A DNA stretch of 5,742 bases, taken from contig QMOL01000205.1 in assembly GCA_003648225.1 (NCBI GenBank), positions 1-5,742 of the forward strand, in the 5' to 3' direction. Numbering within the stretch: position 1 is the first letter of the stretch; every line of letters starts with the position of its first letter. Of this stretch, positions 1 through 5,742 are shown piece by piece. A program made the position numbers and the translations under genes. The DNA comes from Chlamydiota bacterium. Its GTDB lineage: Bacteria; Auribacterota; UBA3054; B51-G9. The notes below the pieces were generated by a model. The model was not told the DNA's origin, did no database searches, and was given only the letters and a program-made list of their open reading frames with translations.

Positions 1-2
1 TA

Positions 3-347
3 ATCCTTTCCTTAGATGCTTATTGCGATTATAATTCAATAGGTGTGAGAGACCCCATGATAAAAACAGTTCAAAAAAAATCTAAAGAGAAAATGAATGG
101 GAAAGAAGGAAAAAGAGATGCAATGATGTGTAAACAAGAAATATACAATGTTATAAAAAAATGTAAAATTGAAGGCGTTGTAATTTCAAATAATAAACGG
201 TTTGTATTGATTAATGACAGATTACTTGCCGAAGGAGATAGAATTTCACCCGATTATGATGTGTATATTTACAAAATTGATTATAAATCAATAGAATTTT
301 CTTTAGACGGACAAATAGCCGATTATTCCCTTATCGTATCAAAATAA
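3..347 (+). CDS. pilP: PilP-like type IV pilus lipoprotein/pilot component, 3' end only
   Basis: This is the C-terminal part of a protein whose frame is open to the left edge, so the gene starts outside the window. A GTG at 45 and an ATG at 57 are in frame but are probably internal. Codons before them read ...YNSIGVRDP (30-56), which resembles the Y-x-x-x-G-x-RDP(F) motif before the folded domain of PilP-family proteins. A lysine-rich stretch follows (about 60-130). Then comes a compact beta-rich segment from about 171 to 344, with GVVISNNKRFVLIND and LLAEGD, the pattern of the PilP/GspC-type periplasmic domain. Known of the family: PilP is a periplasmic lipoprotein that joins the PilN/PilO inner-membrane complex to the secretin. 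The position 13 bases before a secretin gene matches the usual pilM-N-O-P-Q order. The family call rests on weak motifs plus context. A GspB/GspC-like protein is the alternative. Confidence 0.66.
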   Translation: MLSLDAYCDYNSIGVRDPMIKTVQKKSKEKMNGKEGKRDAMMCKQEIYNVIKKCKIEGVVISNNKRFVLINDRLLAEGDRISPDYDVYIYKIDYKSIEFSLDGQIADYSLIVSK

Positions 348-348
348 T

Positions 349-353
349 GGAGA
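349..353 (+). promoter_or_regulatory. Ribosome binding site for the secretin gene
   Basis: GGAGA lies 7 bases before the TTG at 361. It supports that rare start codon, because the only nearby ATG (347-349) leads to a stop after five codons. The site begins 2 bases after the stop of the upstream pilP-like gene, so translation of the two genes is probably coupled. Confidence 0.7.
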
Positions 354-360
354 AAACATC

Positions 361-2055
361 TTGAAAACTATAGTTAAATTATCATTCTTTTGTTTTAGTT
401 CATTAGTTAAATGTGCATACCTATTGTGCTTTTTACTAATTTTTACAACTCTTTCATCACATGCCGAAAAAGGTGATGTGAAAACTAGAACAGCATTAAT
501 TAACCATATAATTGATGATTCCAAAGAAAACGCGCAAAATAAAGATGATAGCGGTAAAAGCAATAATCAAAATGAAAATATCAATATTGAGTCTTTAACT
601 ATTGCACAAAAAATTACAAATAATGAACTTACAAATAAGGCGAATCTTATTACTTTGAACTTTAAAGATGCCGATCTTAGAAATATTCTAAGGATGATTG
701 CAAGAAGCGTGCAAGCAAACATAATCGCCGGTCCCGAAGTTAAAGGAACCGTTACTATGGAACTAAATAAAGTCGGGTGGGAACAAGCTCTCTCGCTTGT
801 TCTTAGTGTGAATGGTTATACTTACCTGAAAGAAGGAAACATTATACGTGTTGTCAGCACGGATAGAATTGACAAAGAACCTCTTAATGTTGCTGTTATT
901 CCACTAAATTATGCAAAATCAGATGAAATTGTTCCTATTATTAAACCAATGCTTACCCCTGAAAGAGGAAAAATCGAGAGTGATACAAGAGCGAATGTGA
1001 TAATTATTAATGATATTCCCACGAAAATAAGTCAGGTTCGAGAAATAATTAAAGGATTAGATCAGCCAACGCCACAAGTGCTTATTGAAGTTAACTTTGT
1101 GGAAATCGCTCTTGGGAAAACTGATACCATCGGTGTTGACTGGAGCAATATGAGCGATTACGGCGTTTTACTTCACGATGTTATGTACACTTTCGATAAA
1201 GAAACAACTCGCAATAAAACCAAGTCGAGCGCAGAGGGAACTACCGCGGCTAAAGCTGATGCCACAAGAGACTCCACCTTGTCTGCAAATAGCGCGTCGG
1301 CGTATCAACTCTCACCGGATAATTTCAGACTTGCGTTTAGTTTGCTTGCAAACAATCAGAGAGCCAAAGTTATAAGTAACCCGAAAATTCAAACTCTTGA
1401 TAATAGAAAAGCTACTATCAGAGTGGCTGAGACACATTATAAGCCTACCTTCACTTATAATAAAGAAACCGGCGCTTACGAAATTAACAACCTCGAAGAC
1501 GTTTATGTTGGTATTACTTTAGAAGTAACACCGCATATTAGTAAGAATGGATATGTAACACTTGATATCAAACCTACTGTTAGCGCGCTCGCAGGGAATC
1601 AAATTATACAGGGAGTTGAAGTTCCTATTGTAAATGAGCGTATGATTGACGCGCGTGTCGCTCTAAAAGACACATATACAGTTGCAATTGGCGGGATGAT
1701 AAAAGATGACTGGGTAACTTCAAGAAATTCAATTCCATATTTCGGTGATTTACCTTACGTTGGCAAATCACTTTTCGGATGGGATAAAAAAGAAAAAAAG
1801 AAAGATAATCTTATTATTTTTATTACCGCATCTATTGTAAAACCGGAAGAGAACAATCCAAGTTGGAATAAACAGTTAAGGGAAATGCACATGAAACAAG
1901 ATGGTCAATTTGAAGACGTGATTACAAATTATCCTTCTTGGCATAGACTGGCTCTTTCTGAAGATGAAATTCAAGAACGTGAACAAGCATTGATTATTGA
2001 CGCGTCAACAAATAGTGTGGGTGTGGACTCCGTTAATATAAATAAGACTGAATGA
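361..2055 (+). CDS. pilQ: Type IV pilus secretin, PilQ-like outer-membrane pore
   Basis: This is the multimeric outer-membrane channel through which the pilus fibre passes. The start is TTG at 361, chosen for the GGAGA site in front and because it opens a good signal peptide: Lys residues, a long hydrophobic core (about residues 8-31), and likely cleavage after SSHA (residue 35). A polar Asn/Lys/Asp-rich linker runs to about 95. Next is an STN/secretin N0 domain (about 96-165, starting LITLNFKDADLRNIL), then an N1/NolW-type domain (about 173-233, with IPLNYAKSDEIVPIIKPML). The secretin domain fills about 238-494, with PQVLIEVNFVEI, AKVISNPKIQTLDN, VPIVNER, VAIGGMIKDD, IPYFGDLPYVGKSLF and a C-terminal LIIFITASIVKP. 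No AMIN domains are visible, so the protein is shorter than proteobacterial PilQ. A Ser/Thr/Ala-rich insert sits at about 279-315, and a charged tail of about 70 residues follows the pore domain. A type II secretion GspD is the main alternative. The PilP-like gene before it and pilT after it favour PilQ. Confidence 0.9.
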   Translation: MKTIVKLSFFCFSSLVKCAYLLCFLLIFTTLSSHAEKGDVKTRTALINHIIDDSKENAQNKDDSGKSNNQNENINIESLTIAQKITNNELTNKANLITLNFKDADLRNILRMIARSVQANIIAGPEVKGTVTMELNKVGWEQALSLVLSVNGYTYLKEGNIIRVVSTDRIDKEPLNVAVIPLNYAKSDEIVPIIKPMLTPERGKIESDTRANVIIINDIPTKISQVREIIKGLDQPTPQVLIEVNFVEIALGKTDTIGVDWSNMSDYGVLLHDVMYTFDKETTRNKTKSSAEGTTAAKADATRDSTLSANSASAYQLSPDNFRLAFSLLANNQRAKVISNPKIQTLDNRKATIRVAETHYKPTFTYNKETGAYEINNLEDVYVGITLEVTPHISKNGYVTLDIKPTVSALAGNQIIQGVEVPIVNERMIDARVALKDTYTVAIGGMIKDDWVTSRNSIPYFGDLPYVGKSLFGWDKKEKKKDNLIIFITASIVKPEENNPSWNKQLREMHMKQDGQFEDVITNYPSWHRLALSEDEIQEREQALIIDASTNSVGVDSVNINKTE

Positions 2056-2064
2056 CTGAAATGA

Positions 2065-3159
2065 TTGAAATCACCCGATAATCCAATAATCCAAAATAAT
2101 ATGACCCCGCAGGAAATACTAAGAATTGCAATTGAACGTGGAGCTTCTGATGTGCATATGGCAGTAGGACGACCGCCGATGCTGCGCGTTTTAGGTATGC
2201 TTGTTCAAGTTAATGATATTGTTTTAACACCGGATGACACAAATTCTTTTGTCAATACCATATCATCCGATAAACATCTTAAGGAACTCACTGAATCAGG
2301 GGGGGCTGATTTTTCTTATGTTTTGGATGAAAAATTCAATTTTCGTGTGAGTATTTTCAAACAGAGAACTTTCACCGGCTGTGTATTGAGACTTATTCCT
2401 AATGAAAAACTTGATCTTAATGATATTGGTATCGGGCAAGTTGAAGAATTGCTTTTTAAGCAGAGAGGTTTGATTCTTGTTACCGGACCTACCGGCTCGG
2501 GTAAATCTACAACTCTTGCCGCAATGATAGATTTAATCAATAAAAAACGACAATGCAATATAATTACCGTTGAAGACCCTATTGAATACAGGCACGATCA
2601 TTCTAAGTCTATTATTATTCAAAGAGAAGTAGGGGAGGATGTCCCTTCTTTTGAAGAGGCAATCGTTAAAGCCCTCAGGCAGGATCCTGATGTAATACTC
2701 GTTGGTGAAATGCGTAATCTCGAAACCATTTCAGCGGCTATTCGCGCGGCGGAAACAGGACACCTCGTTATGAGCACTTTACATACTACCGGTGCTGCAA
2801 GAACGGTTGATAGAATTGTAGATGTTTTTCCTTCAAATAACCGTGATGAAATCAGAACTCAATTGGCGGGAAATTTATTATGTGTTATTTCCCAACAGTT
2901 GATAAGAAAAAAAGATGGTAACGGTCGCGTAGCCGCTTTTGAAATTATGTTTAATACACCCTCTATTGCCACACATATCCGCGAAAATAAAACTTATAGA
3001 ATTACTTCCGATTTGCAGACCGGAGCAAAATATGGTATGTTTACAATGGATTCATACCTTATAAAACTTTATTTTGATGGCATAATCAGTTATCAGGATA
3101 TGATAGATAAATGTTACGACAAAGAAATGTTGGAAAAACTCTTGAAAAATTATGCCTGA
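2065..3159 (+). CDS. pilT: Type IV pilus retraction ATPase PilT
   Basis: This is a cytoplasmic hexameric ATPase that powers pilus disassembly and twitching motility. Residues 13-110 form the N-terminal PAS-like domain typical of PilT (ILRIAIERGASDVHMAVGRP). The RecA-like core follows, with Walker A GPTGSGKST (141-149), Asp box ITVEDPIEY (167-175), Walker B DPDVILVGEMR (207-217) and His box GHLVMSTLHT (232-241). The C-terminal retraction motif, AIRNLIRE in well-studied PilT, appears as SIATHIRE (300-307), followed by DLQTGAKYGMFTMD. Length (364 aa) is close to the usual PilT size, and the long N-terminal domain of the extension ATPase PilB is absent. The start is uncertain. TTG at 2065 is 9 bases after the secretin stop. 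ATG at 2101 would give MTPQEILRIAIERG, close to the usual PilT start. Neither has a clear ribosome binding site. A run of seven G bases (2299-2305) lies in the coding sequence. Confidence 0.94.
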   Translation: MKSPDNPIIQNNMTPQEILRIAIERGASDVHMAVGRPPMLRVLGMLVQVNDIVLTPDDTNSFVNTISSDKHLKELTESGGADFSYVLDEKFNFRVSIFKQRTFTGCVLRLIPNEKLDLNDIGIGQVEELLFKQRGLILVTGPTGSGKSTTLAAMIDLINKKRQCNIITVEDPIEYRHDHSKSIIIQREVGEDVPSFEEAIVKALRQDPDVILVGEMRNLETISAAIRAAETGHLVMSTLHTTGAARTVDRIVDVFPSNNRDEIRTQLAGNLLCVISQQLIRKKDGNGRVAAFEIMFNTPSIATHIRENKTYRITSDLQTGAKYGMFTMDSYLIKLYFDGIISYQDMIDKCYDKEMLEKLLKNYA

Positions 3160-3172
3160 AAAAAACAGTAAC

Positions 3173-3203
3173 AAAAATACGTATCCCGCGTATGCCGGGA
3201 TGC
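3173..3203 (-). terminator. Putative intrinsic terminator in the convergent gap
   Basis: An 8-bp stem pairs 3181-3188 with 3196-3203 (core ATCCCG/CGGGAT plus one G-U and one G-C pair) around a 7-base loop. Read on the - strand it is followed at once by a T-rich stretch (ATTTTTG, then more T after 3165), which is the form of an intrinsic terminator for the amidohydrolase transcript. On the + strand the bases after the stem (CTGGTTCTTAC) are only weakly T-rich, so termination of the pilus operon here is possible but less convincing. The 92-base gap (3160-3251) holds no gene. Apart from this hairpin its content is AT-rich and featureless. Confidence 0.6.
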
Positions 3204-3208
3204 CTGGT
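3181..3208. repeat. GC-rich hairpin repeat, copy A (intergenic)
   Basis: This copy shares the pattern CCCG-N-GTAT-(1 to 3 N)-CCGGG-N(4-7)-CTGGT with copy B at 3268-3296, in the same orientation. It coincides with the terminator-like hairpin. Such a GC-rich block stands out from the AT-rich surroundings and resembles short dispersed palindromic (REP-like) elements. Two diverged copies are all the window shows, so a genome-wide family is inferred. Confidence 0.45.
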
Positions 3209-3251
3209 TCTTACTTTCGGTAATTCTACTTTCAAGAAGTTTTAAATTGTT

Positions 3252-5742
3252 TTATTTAGACGCTTGACCCGGGTATACGCCGGGCACGCGTCTGGTGGTA
3301 TATAAAATCAAAAATCCCAAATTTAAAATCAAGAATAACCCGGGTTCCGGTATTACCGTGAATTTTGTGCTCGTAAATAATGTTGTCGTCGCGTTGGCAT
3401 TTTCATCAATTGTTATAAATCTGAAAATATAATTTGTATCCACACCGTTAAAGTCAGGTGTGAAATTGATTGTATTATTCGCAGGTGTATTTGCTAAATC
3501 AGTTGCGATTACTAATTGCGGAGTTGAGGGTGCGCTGTCAGGTACAATCGCTATTTCCTTGTGAATTAAATCTGATGAACGGCTTAAATTATCCCAAAAT
3601 CCATTTGTGAAAAATGTCATTGTTGCAGGATCGCCGGTTATAAATTCCGCTCCGTTTGCCGGTGACAAAATCGGATTGTCGGCATTACCTACAAATGGAG
3701 GCACATTATCAGGCCCCTTTTGCAATAAATCTAAATCCAGAAATTGTAACTCGTCACTGTCAAGATAGCCCGATGTGCAGGTTGTGTTCAATGTTGAATG
3801 TGCTGTTTGCAGATGACTGCGGATATCCGCGAATGTTTCCTGACTGTAATTTAAGAACGGATGGTCAAACGCAATGTTAAGCATTTTTGTAGTGCCCCAG
3901 ACATTAACTGTCTCGCCTGTAGCGCCGATTGCTTTAACGAGATTCGGGTCGCCATATAGGGGAGTTCCGTTCACAATTGTAAGTTTAACATCTATTGGCC
4001 GCGCGTTAATCAAGGACATATATGGGTCGTTTGGGTCGCCGTTGATAACGCATAATCCGGCGTTATATCCAACAGCGATTTTCCCGTAACGATTATCAAT
4101 TCCGCATGAAATCGCATTATTTAGAGAAACCATATCACACATTTGCTTTGCGGTAAAATAATTGCCGAATTGCGTCTGATTTAAATGCCACGCGTAACCA
4201 AGTTCTTCAAGCAGATTATAACATCCGCTCGGTGTCCAGTCAGGTGATATACCAACATTAACTCCAATTTGCGCTGCGAGTTTTGCGTTCGCCGTCTGAT
4301 CAAAAAGTTTAATATTTGTCATTGGCGACCAGATGAGTTTCGCGCCAACTGCTGCCATCTCTGCAAAATCGTTTGATGTTAAAGATGTTCCGTGAATGAT
4401 TGCTGTTTCTTTCGTGAGAAGTCCCCAGCTTTTCCATGTTGTAAATTGAGCGTGAGATGTTGCGTCCGGTCCTTCACAAAGATGAATTACAACTGCATTA
4501 ACAGCGCCACCATTAAGTTTCTTTGAAAGCTCATCCCTTTCGCCGGAATCCATTTTCCATGGAAAGATATTAGCATAAACTTTCGATGGATACTGCTCAA
4601 CATTAAAAAGCATTACGTCAGGATGGGCATGTTCTTTATTATCGTTACTCTGCCCTTGAATAATAATACAGCCGGCCATTAGTTCTAATACTTCACCAAA
4701 TTTTGTAATTGTATCTTTTTTGCTGTCATCAACTGAACTGTATTTTCTTACATCGCCTCTCTTTTTTTTCCAATCTGAATATTCCTGCCATCCTGCCCAT
4801 TCATCACGATGACCTGCCGGAAATTTATGAAACATCAATGTCGGGAAAGAGTTCCATGAAGGATGATTGTGAGCATCGATAAGTCCCGGGAAAATTATTC
4901 CTTCCGTATCAACTATATTAATACCCAATGGTGCAATATTTGTAACCTCAACAATGTCATCGTCCCAAACATGAACATACCAGTTGCTTTGCGGTCCGTC
5001 CGGTGTCATTACCATTCCTTTTAACGCGTATTCAAAAACATCTCTGCCGACAAAATCATCATCAAACCGTGGTTCAAGTTTAAATGCACTATAAGAATAA
5101 AATCCTATTCCACGAATCTCGGTTAGAGTATTTCCTAATTTCCAAATGTATCTGTAAGGAACTCGGTCATCAACAAGACAACTTCCTGAAGAATCGGTAA
5201 TTTGCCATTCATAACCGTTGCCACCAACATTTTCATCACTTACTGTTACGTTAGTTATGCAAACCAAAACACTTTCATAAGGTTCTGTAGAAAGTTCAGC
5301 AGCGGTAATAATAACGGCCGGCACAGAGTTTGATTTACTTAAAGAAATATATTCAGTAATGTTTTCTAATCTCGTTAATCCGTTAAACTCTTTAACAGTT
5401 CCTTTAATTTGAATTTCTTCGCCATAATCAGGTCGATGAAAAATGTCACTTATATAAATGCCGTTCCAAGCACCGCCTTCAGGTTCTGAAATAGCGTAAC
5501 CAGCTTCATCATCATTTGAATCAGGAGCATCTGAATATGTGCAAATACCGATAAGTGTTACTTCTTGATTTAAGAAAGGGGATGTCCCGCTAATAGAATA
5601 TTGAATGTTAGAAATACTTAGAGGCAATGTATATCCTGTAAAGGTTATTTCATTAGTTGGAGTTGATGGATCATTACAAATTAATTGATAAGTAGCGTTG
5701 TGCATTCTTCCTGAAACAGCTCCAGGATCATAAACAACTTCA
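3252..5742 (-). CDS. Secreted multidomain amidohydrolase with OB-fold-like repeats and PEP-CTERM anchor, 5' end missing
   Basis: The frame stays open to the right edge (codons before the ATG at 5705 read EVVYDPGAVSGR), so that ATG is probably internal and the signal peptide lies outside. Residues are numbered from that Met. About 40-120 and 140-222 look like two OB-fold-like modules (VTLIGICTYSD, GIYISD, GEEIQIKGTVKEFNGLTRL), similar to those in extracellular nucleases. An amidohydrolase domain of the ATZ/TRZ deaminase/chlorohydrolase type spans about 225-590. It keeps all expected metal and catalytic positions: GLIDAHNH (H279, H281), HLCE (H408, E411), H438 and D489, plus SPMTNIKL and the closing beta segment IAVGYNAGLCVING. 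An Ig-like region (about 670-784) precedes IPEP (785-788), a hydrophobic stretch and Arg-Arg (805-806), a PEP-CTERM signal handled by exosortase. An odd 11-residue tail follows. The substrate cannot be told. The gene converges on pilT and is its own transcription unit. Confidence 0.85.
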   Translation of the reverse strand, partial: EVVYDPGAVSGRMHNATYQLICNDPSTPTNEITFTGYTLPLSISNIQYSISGTSPFLNQEVTLIGICTYSDAPDSNDDEAGYAISEPEGGAWNGIYISDIFHRPDYGEEIQIKGTVKEFNGLTRLENITEYISLSKSNSVPAVIITAAELSTEPYESVLVCITNVTVSDENVGGNGYEWQITDSSGSCLVDDRVPYRYIWKLGNTLTEIRGIGFYSYSAFKLEPRFDDDFVGRDVFEYALKGMVMTPDGPQSNWYVHVWDDDIVEVTNIAPLGINIVDTEGIIFPGLIDAHNHPSWNSFPTLMFHKFPAGHRDEWAGWQEYSDWKKKRGDVRKYSSVDDSKKDTITKFGEVLELMAGCIIIQGQSNDNKEHAHPDVMLFNVEQYPSKVYANIFPWKMDSGERDELSKKLNGGAVNAVVIHLCEGPDATSHAQFTTWKSWGLLTKETAIIHGTSLTSNDFAEMAAVGAKLIWSPMTNIKLFDQTANAKLAAQIGVNVGISPDWTPSGCYNLLEELGYAWHLNQTQFGNYFTAKQMCDMVSLNNAISCGIDNRYGKIAVGYNAGLCVINGDPNDPYMSLINARPIDVKLTIVNGTPLYGDPNLVKAIGATGETVNVWGTTKMLNIAFDHPFLNYSQETFADIRSHLQTAHSTLNTTCTSGYLDSDELQFLDLDLLQKGPDNVPPFVGNADNPILSPANGAEFITGDPATMTFFTNGFWDNLSRSSDLIHKEIAIVPDSAPSTPQLVIATDLANTPANNTINFTPDFNGVDTNYIFRFITIDENANATTTLFTSTKFTVIPEPGLFLILNLGFLILYTTRRVPGVYPGQASK
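3255..3350 (-). other. PEP-CTERM-like sorting signal with extra C-terminal tail
   Basis: The encoded end of the amidohydrolase carries Pro-Glu-Pro (codons 3342-3350), a hydrophobic segment of about 14 residues rich in Leu/Ile/Phe, then Thr-Thr-Arg-Arg. This is the PEP, transmembrane, basic-cluster order of exosortase substrates. Known PEP-CTERM proteins usually stop within a few residues of the basic cluster. Here 11 more residues (VPGVYPGQASK) follow and are encoded by the hairpin repeat. No exosortase gene is in the window. Confidence 0.75.
3260..3296. repeat. GC-rich hairpin repeat, copy B, inside the 3' end of the amidohydrolase gene
   Basis: The inner stem CCCGG (3268-3272) pairs with CCGGG (3280-3284). 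After a one-base bulge and a mismatch, outer pairs TG/CA and ACGC (3260-3263) with GCGT (3288-3291) extend it to an imperfect hairpin of about 32 bases. CTGGT at 3292-3296 matches the end of copy A. On the - strand this copy is translated as the last part of the protein, including the Arg-Arg pair and the residues VPGVYPGQA. The stop codon lies just past it at 3252-3254. Confidence 0.5.

Noticed and set aside
339..563. Open frame on the - strand opposite the start of the secretin gene
   Set aside because: It lies antisense to the signal peptide and linker of a well-supported gene, with no recognisable domain or ribosome binding site.
1178..1375. Short + strand frame inside the secretin gene
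   Set aside because: It is a shadow of the secretin coding sequence in another frame, without family features.
2081..2100. Short direct repeat ATAATCCA ATAATCCA before the alternative pilT start
   Set aside because: Two 8-base units in AT-rich DNA are likely by chance, and there is no sign of an array.
2316..2558. Short - strand frame opposite pilT
   Set aside because: It is antisense to the conserved Walker A region, whose codons explain the open frame.
3337..3346. A further palindrome AACCCGGGTT near repeat copy B
   Set aside because: It shares only the CCCGGG core and is explained by the Pro-Gly codons of the PEP-CTERM motif; it lacks the GTAT loop and CTGGT end.
3656..4089. Two short + strand frames opposite the amidohydrolase gene
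   Set aside because: Both are antisense to conserved amidohydrolase coding sequence and show no domain or start signal.
1..5742. CRISPR array, tRNA/rRNA genes, insertion sequence or transposase
   Set aside because: No regularly spaced repeats, cloverleaf or rRNA-like segments, or transposase motifs were seen on either strand by eye.

Overview
The window is AT-rich bacterial DNA with two blocks that converge. The left block, on the + strand (1-3159), is the end of a type IV pilus operon: the 3' end of a pilP-like gene entering from the left edge, a complete secretin gene (pilQ-like, 361-2055) and a complete PilT-type retraction ATPase gene (2065-3159). The genes are 13 and 9 bases apart and no promoter is visible, so they are probably co-transcribed from outside the window. 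The right block, on the - strand (5742-3252), is one large gene for a secreted, multidomain metal-dependent amidohydrolase that ends in a PEP-CTERM-like sorting signal. Its reading frame is open to the right edge, so its true N-terminus is not in the window.

The organism looks like a diderm (Gram-negative-type) bacterium. It has an outer-membrane secretin and a PEP-CTERM protein, a class normally processed by an exosortase and common in bacteria that make exopolysaccharide or biofilm. AT-rich relatives of the Planctomycetota/Verrucomicrobiota/Lentisphaerota/Kiritimatiellota or Omnitrophota groups would fit, but the sequence alone does not settle the phylum.

The pilus genes form one machine: PilP links the inner-membrane alignment complex to the secretin, PilQ is the outer-membrane pore for the fibre, and PilT pulls the fibre back. 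The amidohydrolase is a separate transcription unit with no evident functional link, although both products act at the cell surface.

The least ordinary spot is the convergent junction. Two diverged copies of a GC-rich, hairpin-forming repeat lie about 85 bases apart in otherwise AT-rich DNA. One is in the 92-base intergenic gap and looks like a terminator for the - strand gene. The other lies inside the 3' end of the amidohydrolase gene, where it encodes the basic pair of the PEP-CTERM signal and an extra tail after it. I see no wholly new system here. The best leads are this repeat-encoded protein tail and the OB-fold/amidohydrolase/PEP-CTERM architecture.
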